64,000 nucleotides of DNA from Orobanche coerulescens (lineage: Eukaryota > Streptophyta > Magnoliopsida > Lamiales > Orobanchaceae), in the NCBI GenBank assembly GCA_033398695.1, contig CM065811.1, forward strand, positions 114,995,501 through 115,059,500, read 5' to 3'. A program made the translations under genes and the position numbers. Positions 11,617 through 23,198 of this stretch are shown here, in pieces. The notes below the pieces were generated by a model. That model was not told where the DNA came from, did no database searches, and saw only the letters and a program-made list of their open reading frames with translations. How positions within the stretch are numbered: position 1 is the stretch's first letter; each line of letters opens with the position of its first letter.

Positions 11617-12710
11617 ATGGAAAGGGCTGGCAGAGGACGTGGAGGACGAGGCCGTGGAGCGGGCCGAATCCCGAGAACTCGTGCGAATACCCGTGCAAAT
11701 GCCAGGAATAATGCTAACTCATCGAGCAGCGACGCTGCCACTCACTCACCTGGACGCGATCATTCACTGTCAGGGAGTCGCACTGGACACGGCTCGGTCG
11801 AGGGTGTTCGGCCGACCCACTCGCATTTATGCAGGGCATGATGGCCCAAATGACCAGATGGCTCGGTTGATGGAGACGATGCATAACTCCGTCAATCAAA
11901 ATCAGCAGCTCCTCCGCCGCCACCTCGAGAGGCAAGAGAGGGTGTAAGCAATATCATTAGCGATATCTCTCGCCGACCACCTACTTTTGAGGGCTCATCC
12001 GAGCCGGCGGATATTGTTCACCGGCTTGAGCATTTTGAGAAGTTATTTGCTATGGTGGATTGCCCGAAGGGCATAAAGTTTCGATTGCGGCTTACTATCT
12101 CGGTAAGAGCGCTCATTCATGGTGGTTATCGTTGAGGCCCACAGACGGAACATGTACTTGGGATCGATTCAAGACTCTCATGATGGAGAGGTACTATCCG
12201 GCCCCACTCGGGAGGCCAAGTTGTCGGAATTACTCACTCCCGACCTTTCGGCGGATGATGACGTTCTCGCCATCGCCGAAAATTTCAGAACTTCTTCCGT
12301 CGCCTCATCTATCATTCACTTAAGCGGACAAGATCAAGTATTTCAAGAAGAGGTGAAACCCCGTATGAGACTTGATTACTTAATCATAATCGTGCCACTG
12401 CCGAGTTCATTGAGAAGGCTCTTACTTACGAGCTTACGGCTAAGGAAATTGCTAAGCAAAGAACCTTCGCCGCTAGCAAGAAGTCCAAGAATCAGAATCA
12501 CTGACGGAGTCGCCACTTTCAAGAAACCGCGGCGGCTCTACTTTTCTCGAGCGACCTCCTGGCGTCTAAACCCGCGGAATCTCGGGCCGCGAGCGGCCGC
12601 CGCCATCACTGTTTCAACCGTGAGGAACAGGTCATTTTAGCACCAAGTGTCCGGCTGTCACACGTGCCACAACTGTGGAATTGCCGGGCATAGGGCCCGC
12701 TTTTGCCGTA
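11617..12710 (+). pseudogene. Chromovirus gag, frameshifted
   Basis: An Arg/Gly-rich N-terminus (MERAGRGRGGRGRGAG from 11617) is followed, in changing frames, by the retrotransposon gag core (HRLEHFEKLFAMVDCP, AAYYLGKSAHSWW, about 12010-12320) and a CCHC zinc knuckle CHNCGIAGHRARFC (12665-12706). At least three frame changes are needed to read through, so no gag can be made from this copy. The gag core binds RNA and builds the particle in intact relatives. The 470 bases before it are non-coding leader. Confidence 0.8.
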
Positions 12711-12940
12711 GGGACTCTAAACCCACTCCGCGTCATCTCAAGCCCCGTGTCATTCAGGTGCGTAATCAAAGCCACTCACTCGGCTGCTCAAGACGACAGA
12801 GCTAAAGGCGAGCCAAGAGCTATCGACGGAGCATCCGGTTCGGGGGCGGCAAGCCCGAATTTATGAGATGAAGAAGACCGATGATCCCGAGGCCGGATGA
12901 TCTCGTGTACACTCGATATTCTATCTCAACTTAGTGTACC

Positions 12941-13288
12941 CTTATAGATACAGGTTCATCTCAATCATTCATTACCGAGTCAGGTTTGAGTAGACTACGT
13001 GCGGGTAGTGCTACTAGTTGTGAGCCATATGTCATTGGCCTACCCGATGGTAGACGCATTATCAGAACCGTGAGATTCAATTGTCCGATTCGGTTTCATG
13101 GTCGTGTATGGCCTGCGGAACTAATCGTAGTTGTTTTACCGAGGGACGACATCTTCTTGGGTATTGATTGGTTGGATCGTCATGATGCCATCATTAGTGT
13201 CCGACAGCGTTTGGTCACTATCATTTCAGACGATGGAGTTGAATATGTGTTTCGTGGAGGTAATCCCTACTGCTCGCAAAGTCATTAA
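12941..13288 (+). pseudogene. Chromovirus protease domain
   Basis: The region encodes LIDTGSSQSF (catalytic Asp codon 12947-12949), a flap-like region and the FLGIDWLDRHDA motif of gypsy retropepsins. It is open to TAA 13286-13288, where the frame is lost before RT. In family members it cuts the Gag-Pol polyprotein. Confidence 0.8.
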
Positions 13289-13299
13289 TTTGATGAAAG

Positions 13300-14712
13300 C
13301 GAAGATTACTCAATCGGGGGTGTGTCGGTTATTGGTGCTTTATGGCCAAAACCGAGAAATCATCAAGAATGTTAACGGATATTCCGGTGGTGAGGGAATA
13401 TGCCGATGTTTTTCCGCACGAGTTACTGGTTTGCCTCCACAGAGGGATGTGGAATTCACGATTGAGTTGGAGCACGGCACGCCCCCGATATCGAAGGCAC
13501 CGTGCGGATGGCCCCGACCGAAATGCAGAATTAAAGAACCAACTTGAGGAGTTGTTCGAGAAAGGTTATATCCGACCGAGTGCGTCCCGTGGGAGCACCA
13601 GTGTTGTTTGTCAAGAAGAAGGATGGTTCATTCCGCTTATGTATTGATTATCGGGAGTTGAACAGGGTGACGATCAAGAATAAGTATCCCTTACCCCGTA
13701 TTGACGATCTCTTAGATCAACTTCAGGGAGCTTCAGTATTTTCCAAGATCGACTTAAGATCTGGATATCATCAGTTGCGGATTCGAGAGTCGGATATCGC
13801 AAGGACGGCGTTTCGAACACGCTATGGTCATTATGAGTTTGTGGTTATGCCGTTCGGTTTGACTAATGCACCTGCGGTATTCATGGAGTTAATGAATCGG
13901 GTCTTCATCGACTTTTTGGATCGGTTTGTTGTTGTCTTCATCGATGACATTTTGATTTCTTCTCGTGACCGGGAGGAACACGAGTTTCACCTTCATCAAG
14001 TGCTCGACGTGTTGAGACGAGAACAACTTTATGGGAAGTTTTCTAAATGTGAGTTCTGGATGTCCGAAGTGACTTTTCTCGGACATGTAATTTCATCAGA
14101 CGGAGTTCGTGTCGATCCTCAGAAGACGGAGGCTATTCGAGATTGGCTACCTCCGAAGAACGTTAAGGAAATCCGAAGTTTCCTCGGATTAGCGAGTTAT
14201 TATCGGCGATTTGTAGAGGGATTTTCTCGAATCGCTCAACCCTTAACGAACCTTTGCGGAAGGATAAGAAATACACGTGGTCCGACGCGTGTCAACGGAG
14301 TTTTGAGGAACTCAAGAGTCGGTTAATGTCAAGACTGTACTTTCCTTGCCGCAGGGACGGAAGGATTTGTGGTCTATAGTGATGCGTCGGACGGGGTCTC
14401 GGATGTGTACTCATGCGAACGGGAAAGTTATTGCCTATGCTTCACGGCAATTGAGGCCTTACGAGGTTAATTATCCGACCCACGCACTGGAGTTAGCAAA
14501 TGTGGTGTTCGCTTTGAAGATTTGGCGTCATTATCTTTATGGCGTTACTGCCGATATTCACCGATCATAAGAGCTTAAAGTATATATTTACTCGAAGGAG
14601 TTAAATATGCGCGAGACGGTGGTTGGAATTAATCAAAGATTATGATATCGAGATCCTTTACCACCCGGGCAAGGCGAATGTTGTCGCCGACGCCTTGAGT
14701 CGTAAGTCCGTT
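13300..14712 (+). pseudogene. Chromovirus reverse transcriptase and RNase H, frameshifted
   Basis: The core RT is open at 13544-14326: [53 protein letters not shown] and the catalytic FIDD box (13937-13948), then the LGHVIS and [13 protein letters not shown] blocks. The upstream connection (RDVEFTIELEHGTPPISKAP) and the RNase H ([24 protein letters not shown], about 14400-14570) lie in other frames. Downstream the [15 protein letters not shown] end of RNase H is recognisable near 14660-14710. All catalytic motifs are visible, but single-base indels break the frame. Confidence 0.85.
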
Positions 14713-14963
14713 CGGAGCAGATGCTTGCCCGTTTAACAATTCGAAGGAGCTTCAGCAGAATTCCTTAGACCCGAGATCGAGGTCCAGCCGGCCGAGTTCG
14801 GGGGCGACTTTGTATGTTAGAGATTTCATCGTCACTCGAGGAGGAAATCCGAGAGAATCGTGGTTCGGACCCATCATTGTTGCGCATCCGAGAGGATGTG
14901 GCTCAGGGAAAGCCCTGGATTTGTGGTCCACGAGGATGGACTTTTGAGGTTTAAGAATCGGTT

Positions 14964-16259
14964 GTGCGTGCCGCGAATGACGAAATGAAAAACTCGATTT
15001 TGAAAGAAGCCCATGCTACCCCTTATTCCGTGCATCCGGGGTCTAGTAAGATGTACAAGGACTTGAAACAAAATTACCGGTGGAGTAATATGAAGCGAGA
15101 AGTCGCAGAATTTGTTTCGAGATGCTTAACTGTCAACAAGTTAAGATTGAACATCGGCCGACGGCGGTATGTCGAAACCTCTTCCTATTCCCGAGTGGAA
15201 GTGGGAAGACATTTCTATGGATTTCATCACGAGTTTGCCGACGAGTCGTCGTGGCATGAACACGATCTGGGTGATCGTGGACCGCTTAACCAAATCAGCT
15301 CATTTCCTTGAGATCAAGGATACGTGGGGTCCCGAGAGACTTGCCCAGTTGTTCATTAAAGAGATAGTCAGACTGCACGGTACTCCTAAAAGTATCGTTT
15401 CCGATCGTGACGGACGGTTTGTGTCGCACTTTTGGAAATCAGTTCATCGCGCTATGGGAACTCAGCTTAATCTCAGAACCGCTTTTCATCCTCAGTCCGA
15501 CGGGCAATCAGAGAGGACCATTCAGACATTAGAGGACATGTTGAGGGCATGCGTCCTCGATTGGAAAGACGATTGGGAAGCCCAACTACCATTGATCGAG
15601 TTCACGTATAATAACAGTTGGCATGCTTCGATCAAGATGGCACCTTACGAGGCCTTGTATGGTCGTCGTTGTCGATCTCCGTTGTGTTGGGACGACTTAT
15701 CAGAATCATTGGGCACCGAGCCCGATATGCTTATAGCCGCCCGTGAGAAGGTATCTTTGATCAGGAGTCGTTTGTTGACAGCTCAGAGTCGACAGAAATC
15801 ATATGCAGATAACCGTCGTCGACCATTAGAGTTCGAAATGGTGACCACGTGTTGGTCAAGGTATCCCCGAGTCGTGGTATCTTCCGTTTTGGGAAGAGAG
15901 GGAAGTTGAGTCCGAGATTCATTGGACCGTTTGAGATTTTGGATCGAGTAGGCGAGTTAGCTTATCGATTGGCTTTACCTCCGGCGTTGAGCCGAATTCA
16001 TAAGGTGTTTCATGTCTCCCAGTTGCGGAAGTATGTTGCCGACCCGAGTCACATACTTCAGTTCGACGAAATCGAGATCGCTGACGATCATTCATATGAG
16101 GAACGTCCTATACGAGTTTTAGAGCGGCGAATCAAGCAGTTGAGGAATAAGACGATTCCTTTGGTTAAAATTCAGTGGTCTAGACACGGAGTCGAAGAGG
16201 CTACTTGGGAAACCGAGGATAGTATGCGGGAGAGTTATCCCGAGTTGTTTGACCCTTAG
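14964..16259 (+). pseudogene. Chromovirus integrase with chromodomain-like tail
   Basis: An N-terminal HHCC region (KEAHATPYSVHPGSSKMYKDLK, damaged) is followed by a DDE core open at 15169-15909 (ISMDFITSLP, SDRDGRF, SDGQSERTIQ). A C-terminal region at 15849-16259 ([30 protein letters not shown], then [29 protein letters not shown]) ends in TAG. The last stretch resembles the tail of Tekay/Del chromoviruses, thought to steer integration to particular chromatin. A frame change near 15850 separates core and tail. Confidence 0.85.
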
Positions 16260-16270
16260 TTTCGGGGACG

Positions 16271-16293
16271 AAACTCTTTTAAGGGGGGGTGTA
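16271..16293 (+). other. Chromovirus polypurine tract
   Basis: AAGGGGGGG lies just before the 3' LTR start at 16294, the expected plus-strand primer position. Confidence 0.75.
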
Positions 16294-18719
16294 TGTAATA
16301 CCCAGTAATTATCATTCAGTAATTATCACTCAGTAATTATCATTCAGTATTTATCATTCAGTAATTGGTACTCAGTAATTTCATTATTGATCATTTATCA
16401 CTCAGATTCAGTCATGGTATTCATCATTCAGAGTAATTGTATCGTGTATCAATCGTCATTCATCACTAATCTGATTGGAGTTTCGTGCCGTGTTTATCAT
16501 CATTGTCATTTTCGTTGCAAGCTGTGCTTGAGGAGTAGCGCACGCTACATACTCCTTTTAGCGTACGCTAATTGGGTATAGGTAGCGCACGCTACTGCTC
16601 AGCTTTAGCGCACGCTAAGGCTACCTTGGCTGCAGTCCAGAAGGTACTGGACTGCAGGTGAGAATAATTGTAGCGCACGCTACGAGTGGTAAGTAGCGCG
16701 CGCTAACGGGTTGTAGTAGCGCACGCTATATGTGTGGAGTAGCGCGCGCTAGGGACGGATCAGGTTGAGTCCAGTGGCTACTGGACTGCACCGGAGTAAT
16801 TCATAGCGCACGCTATGAGTTATGTTCAGCGTACGCAATCAATATTATAGCGCACGCTAATCGGTTGTTGTAGCGTACGTTATCGAGGTTAGATCAGAGG
16901 GCAGACGGTTTTCTGGACTCCAGTACTGGGCGTCAAATATTTCGCAAGCGCACGCTAACAATGGATATTAGCGCACGCTAGTAGTATGGCCGTAGCGCAC
17001 GCTACAAATAGGTACGTAGCGCGCGCTACCGTGTTCGGACAGGGGGTACTGGACTACCCAAATTACACGTTAGCGCACGCTATGCACAAGGGCTAGCGCA
17101 CGCTAACTGACCGAGTATAAATTGGACAGTTTAGTCAGAGTTCGTCATTTTTCATCTCATTTCATTCCTTCGGTAGTTTTGGGCGATTTCGAGCGTTTCG
17201 GAGAGGATTCTTCGAGGTGTAATCATCAATCATCATCTTCAAGCTCATCTTTCGGATTGATCATCATTTCATCATCTTCATCACATCGAATCAAAGGTAT
17301 TAAACTCTTGGATCTAGAATTTGGATTTTGGGTTTTCCTTCCGATTTCTTCGTGTAAGCTTGGATTATCATTGGAATATGTTAGTTATGGATTATCTAAC
17401 TTGGATAAATATATTCCTACGGATTTAAACGGTTATTTTCGGAATTATTCCAAGAACCCTTGGGGTTGACTTCGGTTAATTGGGGATTTTCCGATTGATG
17501 TTGTTGTAATCATGAGTTATGGATTCCTAATGGATTCTTGATATCCTTGAAAGTGTTTTGATGGTTTGAAATACTCATCTTGGAGTTGGTTTCGATTCAT
17601 TCGAACTCGGATATCGTTGTGTCGATGTTTGAGTCGTTTATGATCGTTTTTGATTTGCGTAATGATCGGATTATTGGTAATTGTGTTATTCAAGGTTGTT
17701 CGAGCGACCGATATTTCATTTAGGACGTTGTTCGTGGACGGACATTCATCATCGGTATTGTGTAAGTTAATTCTTACTCGGTTAAAAGGATATTCATTCC
17801 TTTTGTCGTTGTTCATTCATAATCATAACTCATTCATCATTGTATTAATCGTATCAAAACTCGTCATTGTCAATTAATCACCTCACCATAAGGAACGATT
17901 TGCCCGATCATTTCATTGAGCTATCATTCATTTCACCATCATTCAATCTTGGTGAGTCATTATTCATTTTCATTGTCACTTTTGTCATATTGTGGCATTC
18001 CGGTCATATCGGGCGTGCCGATTGGTATGTGTAGGATTTTCATGTCGGGCACATTATAGTCGTGTGTTGGTTGGTGGCCTCACATTGATCGTGCACACGA
18101 GTCGATTGCTCGTGAGACCGATTAGGTACAAGACCACGCGTGTTTGATCGTTGGTGGCTTGTGCACTGGACACATTTCCATCCCGGACGTAGTGTGGCGC
18201 CATTCCTTTGAGCCGTCTTGATTAGTCGATTCATATAGCATGTTTGATTGCGTATGTTTTGAGAATAATTCATAATTTTATATATCATGATTGTGTATTT
18301 TCAACCCTTGAGGATTGTTGTTCTGTAATCGATTCGCTGGGGGATATTGTTTTTCGTGTCATGGCAAGGCTAAAGCACGGGAGAGCACGGTGACGGCGAG
18401 GAGTCCCAGTGATACTAGTAGGGGCCCGACTGCATTGATCATTTATTCAGTCATTTATGTTTCCTTTATTTATTCCGCTGCAGACATTCCGTTTGAATGC
18501 TCATTTCATTCAGTGTGGTGTATTTTATCGTCACATAAAATACACATGTATTCTATTTCATCCTGGGTGTGTTGTATAAAACTCCTCGTCGGAGTAATTG
18601 ATGTTGTAATGTGGTTCGGTACTACATTTACCTGTGTAATTCATTCATTTTCATTCGCCTGGTGGGTCCCAGTCGGGGGTCCACGGCACTGTAATATCCG
18701 CCTAGTTTGGGGTGTTACA
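16294..18719 (+). repeat. Chromovirus 3' LTR
   Basis: This 2,426-bp LTR is colinear with the 5' LTR (offset 7582 at the start). It carries the same array: 16536, 16559, 16583, 16606; 16671, 16694, 16717, 16740; 16804, 16827, 16848, 16871; about 16947, 16969, 16993, 17017; 17071, 17094. Differences from the 5' LTR are substitutions and many short indels. Some array members degraded in one LTR are intact in the other. Confidence 0.92.
16536..17105 (+). repeat. Second copy of the phased 12-mer array
   Basis: It has the same 4+4+4+4+2 arrangement and 23-bp step as in the 5' LTR and ends 10 bp before the TATA box at about 17116. Sites truncated in the 5' LTR (9434, 9510) are full length here. Confidence 0.9.
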
Positions 18720-18724
18720 TTAGG

Positions 18725-19559
18725 TATCAAGGTTCATAGAACTAGTGGGGGTTATGAACTTAGTCAATCACACTATGTTGAAAAAGTTCTTGACAAGTTC
18801 AAACATTTAAAATTCAAGGAGGTGAACACCCCTTTTGATCCCAGTATAAAACTTGAAAAGAATGATGGAAGAGCTGTGGCCCAATTGGAATATGCTAGTG
18901 CTATTGGTTGTCTTATGTACTTGATGCAATGTACTCGACCAGACATAGCATTCGCCGTTAGTAAAATGAGTATATTTACTAGCAATCCAAGTGCCGAGCA
19001 TTGGAAGGCCATTAGAAGAATTTTTGGATTTCTTTTAAAAACAAAATATCTTGGACTTCAATACGGTCAGTTTCCTACCGTACTAGAAGGATATACTGAT
19101 GCAAGTTGGATATCAAGTGTCGGAGATAACAAATCTATGACAGGATGGGTATTTACACTTGCCGGAGGAGCAGTTTCTTGGAAATCAAAGAAACAAACGT
19201 GTATTACTCATTCGACCATGGAATCAGAGTTCGTGGCTCTAGCTTCCGCAGGTCAAGAGGCTGAATGGTTAAGGGATCTTCTTTTAGAAGTTTCATTGGC
19301 TAAAGACAATATATCAACCGTGTCGATACATTGTGATAGTCAATCAACTTTAGCAAGAGCGTACAGTGAAGTGTATAATGGAAAGTCTAGACATATTAAT
19401 CTTAGACATAACTATGTGAGGAAATTGATCAAAGATGGAATCATTTCGCTCACATATGTGAGATCAAGCTTTAACATTACTGATCCATTCACAAAACCTC
19501 TTGCTAGAGATTTGGTGAAATCGACCTCGAGAGGGATGGGTCTTAAACTCCTTGAGTAG
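18725..19559 (+). CDS. Copia-A copy 2 gag-pol, 3' part (end of RT, RNase H)
   Basis: This continues the frame broken at 8711: the last base before the insertion leaves two bases of a codon and base 18725 supplies the third. It contains the RT thumb (LEYASAIGCLMYLMQCTRPDI), the RNase H region (YTDASW, STMESEF, HCDSQSTLA, KHI-like HINLRHN) and the usual C-terminal DPFTKPL, ending at TAG 19557-19559. Apparent coding sequence upstream in the same frame (18315-18719) belongs to the gypsy LTR and is not part of the gene. Confidence 0.85.
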
Positions 19560-20090
19560 TGATCCGACTATGATGGCAACCCAACCTAACGTTAGGAATT
19601 GACTAACATTAGGTTCAATGGGTAAGAACAAGTCATTGATTTGGATGTTCACAACATTATACAATAATGTTGGTCATTACTATTGGAGGTTGAGTTTTTC
19701 TTAACTCTTAATGAAGTTCGACCATGAGGACAAGTATCTGTAAGTAACAGAGATGCTGTAAGAACTTCACCTATGTGAATTTAAGGATGGTGCCGTCCCA
19801 AAGTGAGAGTTGGAGTTTCTCTCATGAAAAGTTCACGAGACAGGATGAGCACATGGCCATTAACGGTGCTAAGCGTGATATGTAGGCAAAGAACACTAAA
19901 GAGTGTGTGTTGAGTAATACCGACTTTTTCACAAGAAAAATAGGTTCAAAGCCTAGCTACCTAATTTTTCGATAAAGTCTTGTGTTGCTTATACTAAGGA
20001 TTAGTTCAAATCGAAAGATACTTATCTGTACTAACACTCTTTGTTTTTTCTTCTAGATTCTATTTTGTCTTTTCTGAACAAGTGGGGGAT
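19560..20090 (+). other. Copia-A copy 2 3' untranslated region and polypurine tract
   Basis: Non-coding and closely matching 4126-4657. The purine tract AAGTGGGGGAT abuts the right LTR. Nothing else is seen. Confidence 0.65.
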
Positions 20091-20379
20091 TGTTGAAAAA
20101 AGCTAGAAAATTAAATAAGAGATTTAATTTTGTAAAGCTTTTATTTGATTGTTCATTAAAAGACAAAATAGTGTATTTTGTGAGTGGAAAAGAATCCCAC
20201 ATAGAACAAAAACAAATGAAATGAGCACCTTATAAGTGTGAGCAATTAAATAACCATTAATAACATGTGGTAGTGCCATGTGGATGTGAGGTGGAGGTGA
20301 GGTGGCAAATCTATGCCAATTTTCACTCTCACATCGCCGCTCGCCGGTGTTGCCACCGGCGACAACGGCGTCCGGCTCT

Positions 20380-20419
<40 letters not shown>

Positions 20420-20846
20420 TAGAGGCTTTAGTGGCGCATCGTAGGCGCACTTTGGCACTTCGGCGTGCTGCTTAAATGAAAAGTCATGTCATTTCGAAAC
20501 GAACGGTTGTTTGGCCAACGGTCGTGTCGTTTGAACGAAATGGTGCTCCCTTTCGCGAATAGCTATGATTTATTTATAAAACCAAGTTCGGTTTCATAAG
20601 TATATACAGATTTTCGAATCACCTATTCTCTTTTCTTGAATACTTATAATCCAGAAAAAATTATTCTTGCCTATTTTCGGATTTCACTTTGTCTTAGTCC
20701 AGTCCGAAATTAAGGCTTGTCGTATCCTTCGGTATTCTTGTTTGTGACCTTAAGACACATTTCGGGGTGCAAGAAATACTATAAGGAAAGCGCTTCTATG
20801 CGTGATTCAAGCCTCGACATCTTTAACTTTGAAGAATTTTCTAACA
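20091..20846 (+). repeat. Copia-A right LTR
   Basis: This 756-bp LTR begins TGTTGA and ends CTAACA. It matches the middle LTR apart from substitutions and a loss of about 150 bp at about 20466. Similarity to Copia-A stops exactly at 20846. Confidence 0.9.
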
Positions 20847-21067
20847 AAACCTAGAAGCACTACCAGAAACTTCCATAATTATTGTGTGGTACATACCAGA
20901 TGCTTCAACCAACCTCGACTTCTTGATCAATACTTCTACCACTAATAGTACTACTATCACCAACAGTTCCATGCAAATTTGGTCTGAATTATACTTTCTT
21001 TCGTAGCAGAATAATATGCTTTGACCTCGACTTCTTGATCAATACTTCTTGTCCAACTGTAATAGTG
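20847..21067. other. Short AT-rich gap with a 25-bp direct repeat
   Basis: No gene is seen. The string CCTCGACTTCTTGATCAATA and its following bases occur twice (20913-20937 and 21025-21049). Confidence 0.5.
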
Positions 21068-21805
21068 TGTTGGAATTTTGTATATAAAAAATCCTAGTAG
21101 AACCATATTTCAATATGGCGTTTATTTCTGAATAGATATAATTTACGTATTTATTTGTTCATATCCAGATTCAGATGAATGAGCAATTAAATTACAAAGA
21201 ATAATACTTGAAATAAGATAATGTTTGGTAGTTACTAGGTCGCACTCATTCGCGAATAGCCACATTTGGTGGTTAATTATGGAAAATGTATCATACATTT
21301 TCATGTAAAGTCGCATTGGTTCATGATTAATGGTGGATGAAGGATAACACATTTTCATGAACAAACACATTAGTTCATGATTAAAGGTGGGATGAAAGGT
21401 CACACCACTTCGTGAAAAGTCACTTATGGCTATAAATAGGCCCCTACAATTGATGATTAAACATTCATTCGAACACACTCATCCGAACATAGATTCGTCT
21501 ACAAATTCGAGCATAACATTCATAATAGTCTACACGGTTTATTCATCATCCTAGTAGAAGTCTAGGAGTCTATACTCAGTCCCGAGTATCTATATTGTTC
21601 GATCGAAACTACGACCCGCGGTGCAGCGTTTCGTATTCAAAGTTTGTCGTTATATCTTGGAGGCATTTGCTATAGACTGTGTGCACAAGTGCGGAGCAAT
21701 TTTGTCTTACGTGGAGAGAATCTAATTCTCGCCTCGGCATTTACGTCATAGATTCTCATTTCTATTATTTGTTCTTGTATTTATATATTTCCATTATTTC
21801 CAACA
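21068..21805 (+). repeat. Probable solo LTR of another copia-like element
   Basis: This 738-bp segment has perfect 8-bp terminal inverted repeats TGTTGGAA...TTCCAACA, a TATA box (CTATAAATAGG, about 21429-21439) and an LTR-like U5. No primer site follows and no purine tract precedes it, so it looks solo. The flanks (TAGTG and CCCAC) do not match as a target duplication, which weakens the call. Confidence 0.5.
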
Positions 21806-22263
21806 CCCACGTATAACATAGTGATCAACGAAATTCCATTTAAGAACATGCAACCTATCTTATATATATAAAGCTTAAGAAGCCTTATAAATGTAAGTGG
21901 TCATGATTAATGCTTGATGAATTTATTGTATCATATTTGTTATTCCACATTGATTTCCAGGCATGTCAAGCAACTTTCGTTAAGTGTACAATGAATATTC
22001 ACATAATGGCCATTTATATGTTAAGTATATATATGAAGCATATACTAAAAGCTTAAGTAGCCTTATAAATGTAAGTAGTTATAATAAATGGCTCACGAAT
22101 TGAAAGTGAAATGTGGAGATGAAGTGTTTGGTGCCATGAATGCATAAATTAAACACACCAATTAGTGTTAGTTTTTTTACCTTCCCGTCCATGAGTTACA
22201 AATATTTTATCAACTATATAATGTGTCAAAAATCCCACACAACAAAACACAACTTCCTCCACA

Positions 22264-22764
22264 CCGCGTGCACATTGGGCTACAACTTATTATGGTGGTA
22301 AAGTAAGCATCATATCGTCTAGCTTATTTAGCATATTGATTTATATTGTTTTATGTAAATTTCACGTGTGCTTTGTGTGTGTAACAATGTAGGACATAAA
22401 GATGGTGCTTAGAAGGTTTGGTAGTAACATCATCTTCTCTAATGGTTTAAGAGATCCTACACATCGTTGTCTTATCAATTATGTGGTACATGCACGAATA
22501 TTTTTACTTTGATCGAAAATGCAATATATTGATTAACTGTATTTAAGTTACTAACGATCAACTATATCTAATTGTTTTTTGTAGCGCGTCAAGAAGTCAC
22601 AAAAATTGTATCAAGAACAAAACATGAAAAAGGCCAATGAACAACAACGACAAAGACAACAACAACAACAACAACAACAAGAACAACAACAAAAACAAGA
22701 ACGACGCCATGGCCATCGGTGGGATGAATACTTAGCATTCATATTAATATATGTTACAAATTAA
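22264..22764 (+). pseudogene. Fragment of S28 serine carboxypeptidase (Pro-X carboxypeptidase-like) fused to a Gln-rich exon
   Basis: There are three exon-like blocks with consensus borders. Block 1 ends at 22302 (PRAHWATTYYGGK, then GTAAGC). Block 2 is 22393-22485 (after TAG; FGSNIIFSNGLRDP, then GTACAT). Block 3 is 22585-22764 (after TTTTTTGTAG; starts RVKKSQKLYQ, then a Gln run, stop TAA). The frame is continuous across both junctions. Blocks 1-2 match the C-terminal region of plant lysosomal Pro-X carboxypeptidases, near the catalytic Asp. After LRDP the family's usual sequence stops and an unrelated Gln-rich tail follows. The N-terminal catalytic part is missing, so it cannot be a working peptidase. 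Confidence 0.65.
22636..22704 (+). repeat. CAA microsatellite (poly-Gln in block 3)
   Basis: CAA/GAA/CGA triplets form an almost uninterrupted run, in frame with the Gln-rich exon-like block. Confidence 0.85.
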
Positions 22765-23198
22765 ACATGCAATATTTTGCTTCATGTAATACCGATAAAT
22801 GGGCTAATACTATTGATTCGTTAGCAAGTAAGTTTATTGAAAATAATGTGACGAGTTCAATTTTTAGTCAATAATTATTACTACACTTTGTTGGTGCATT
22901 TTAATATTTTTGCTCTTAATGTAGTTTTTTGTCTTGCGGTGTGTTAATGTCACTTTCTTAATTAAACGTCTTGAAATATTGCGTGACTTTGATACTTGAT
23001 ATGATTGTGTAAGTTATGTCGATGTTACATATTGAAAATGGTAGTATATAATAAAAATATCTTCACACTATCATCTTTATCCATAAATGGTGCAAAGCAA
23101 TAGACTATAGATAAAACAAATACGTATTAATGATTCGGGTAATCATATCCACAATTAGTATCGGCAATTAAGCGATTATGTTATTTTGAGAATTTATC

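Larger units (their letters stand above)
8712..18719 (+). mobile_element. Ty3/gypsy chromovirus-like element (Tekay/Del type) nested in Copia-A
   Basis: The element is 10,008 bp and bounded by two long LTRs that start TGTAATACCC and end GGGTGTTACA. The 5-bp target duplication TTAGG is at 8707-8711 and 18720-18724, and the empty site survives in copy 1 near 3287-3291. It has a tRNA-Met-type primer site, a polypurine tract, and gag, PR, RT, RNase H, integrase and a chromodomain-like tail in gypsy order. Very long LTRs and the C-terminal tail suggest the Tekay/Del clade (inference). Gag and pol are broken by many small indels. Confidence 0.93.
1..20846 (+). mobile_element. Copia-A: tandem Ty1/copia array (LTR-body-LTR-body-LTR)
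   Basis: Three copies of one LTR (end only at 1-146; 4658-5566; 20091-20846) flank two copies of the same internal region (147-4657 and 5567-20090). The second body is interrupted at 8712-18719 by a gypsy element. LTRs begin TGTTGG/TGTTGA and end CTAACA, a short inverted repeat. The two bodies are nearly identical. Sharing a middle LTR is what unequal recombination between LTRs of sister copies produces (inference). The left end lies outside the window, so no TSD can be checked; the right end borders unrelated AT-rich DNA at 20847. Protein order PR-IN-RT-RH marks Ty1/copia; a Tork/Tnt1-like lineage is likely but not tested. Confidence 0.9.

Noticed and set aside
17122..17469. Open frame with poly-Ser in the chromovirus 3' LTR
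   Set aside because: It derives from ATCATC repeats after the TATA box and the 5' LTR copy does not keep it open.
18315..18719. N-terminal extension of the second pol fragment
   Set aside because: These codons belong to the chromovirus LTR. The joined Copia-A frame begins at 18725.
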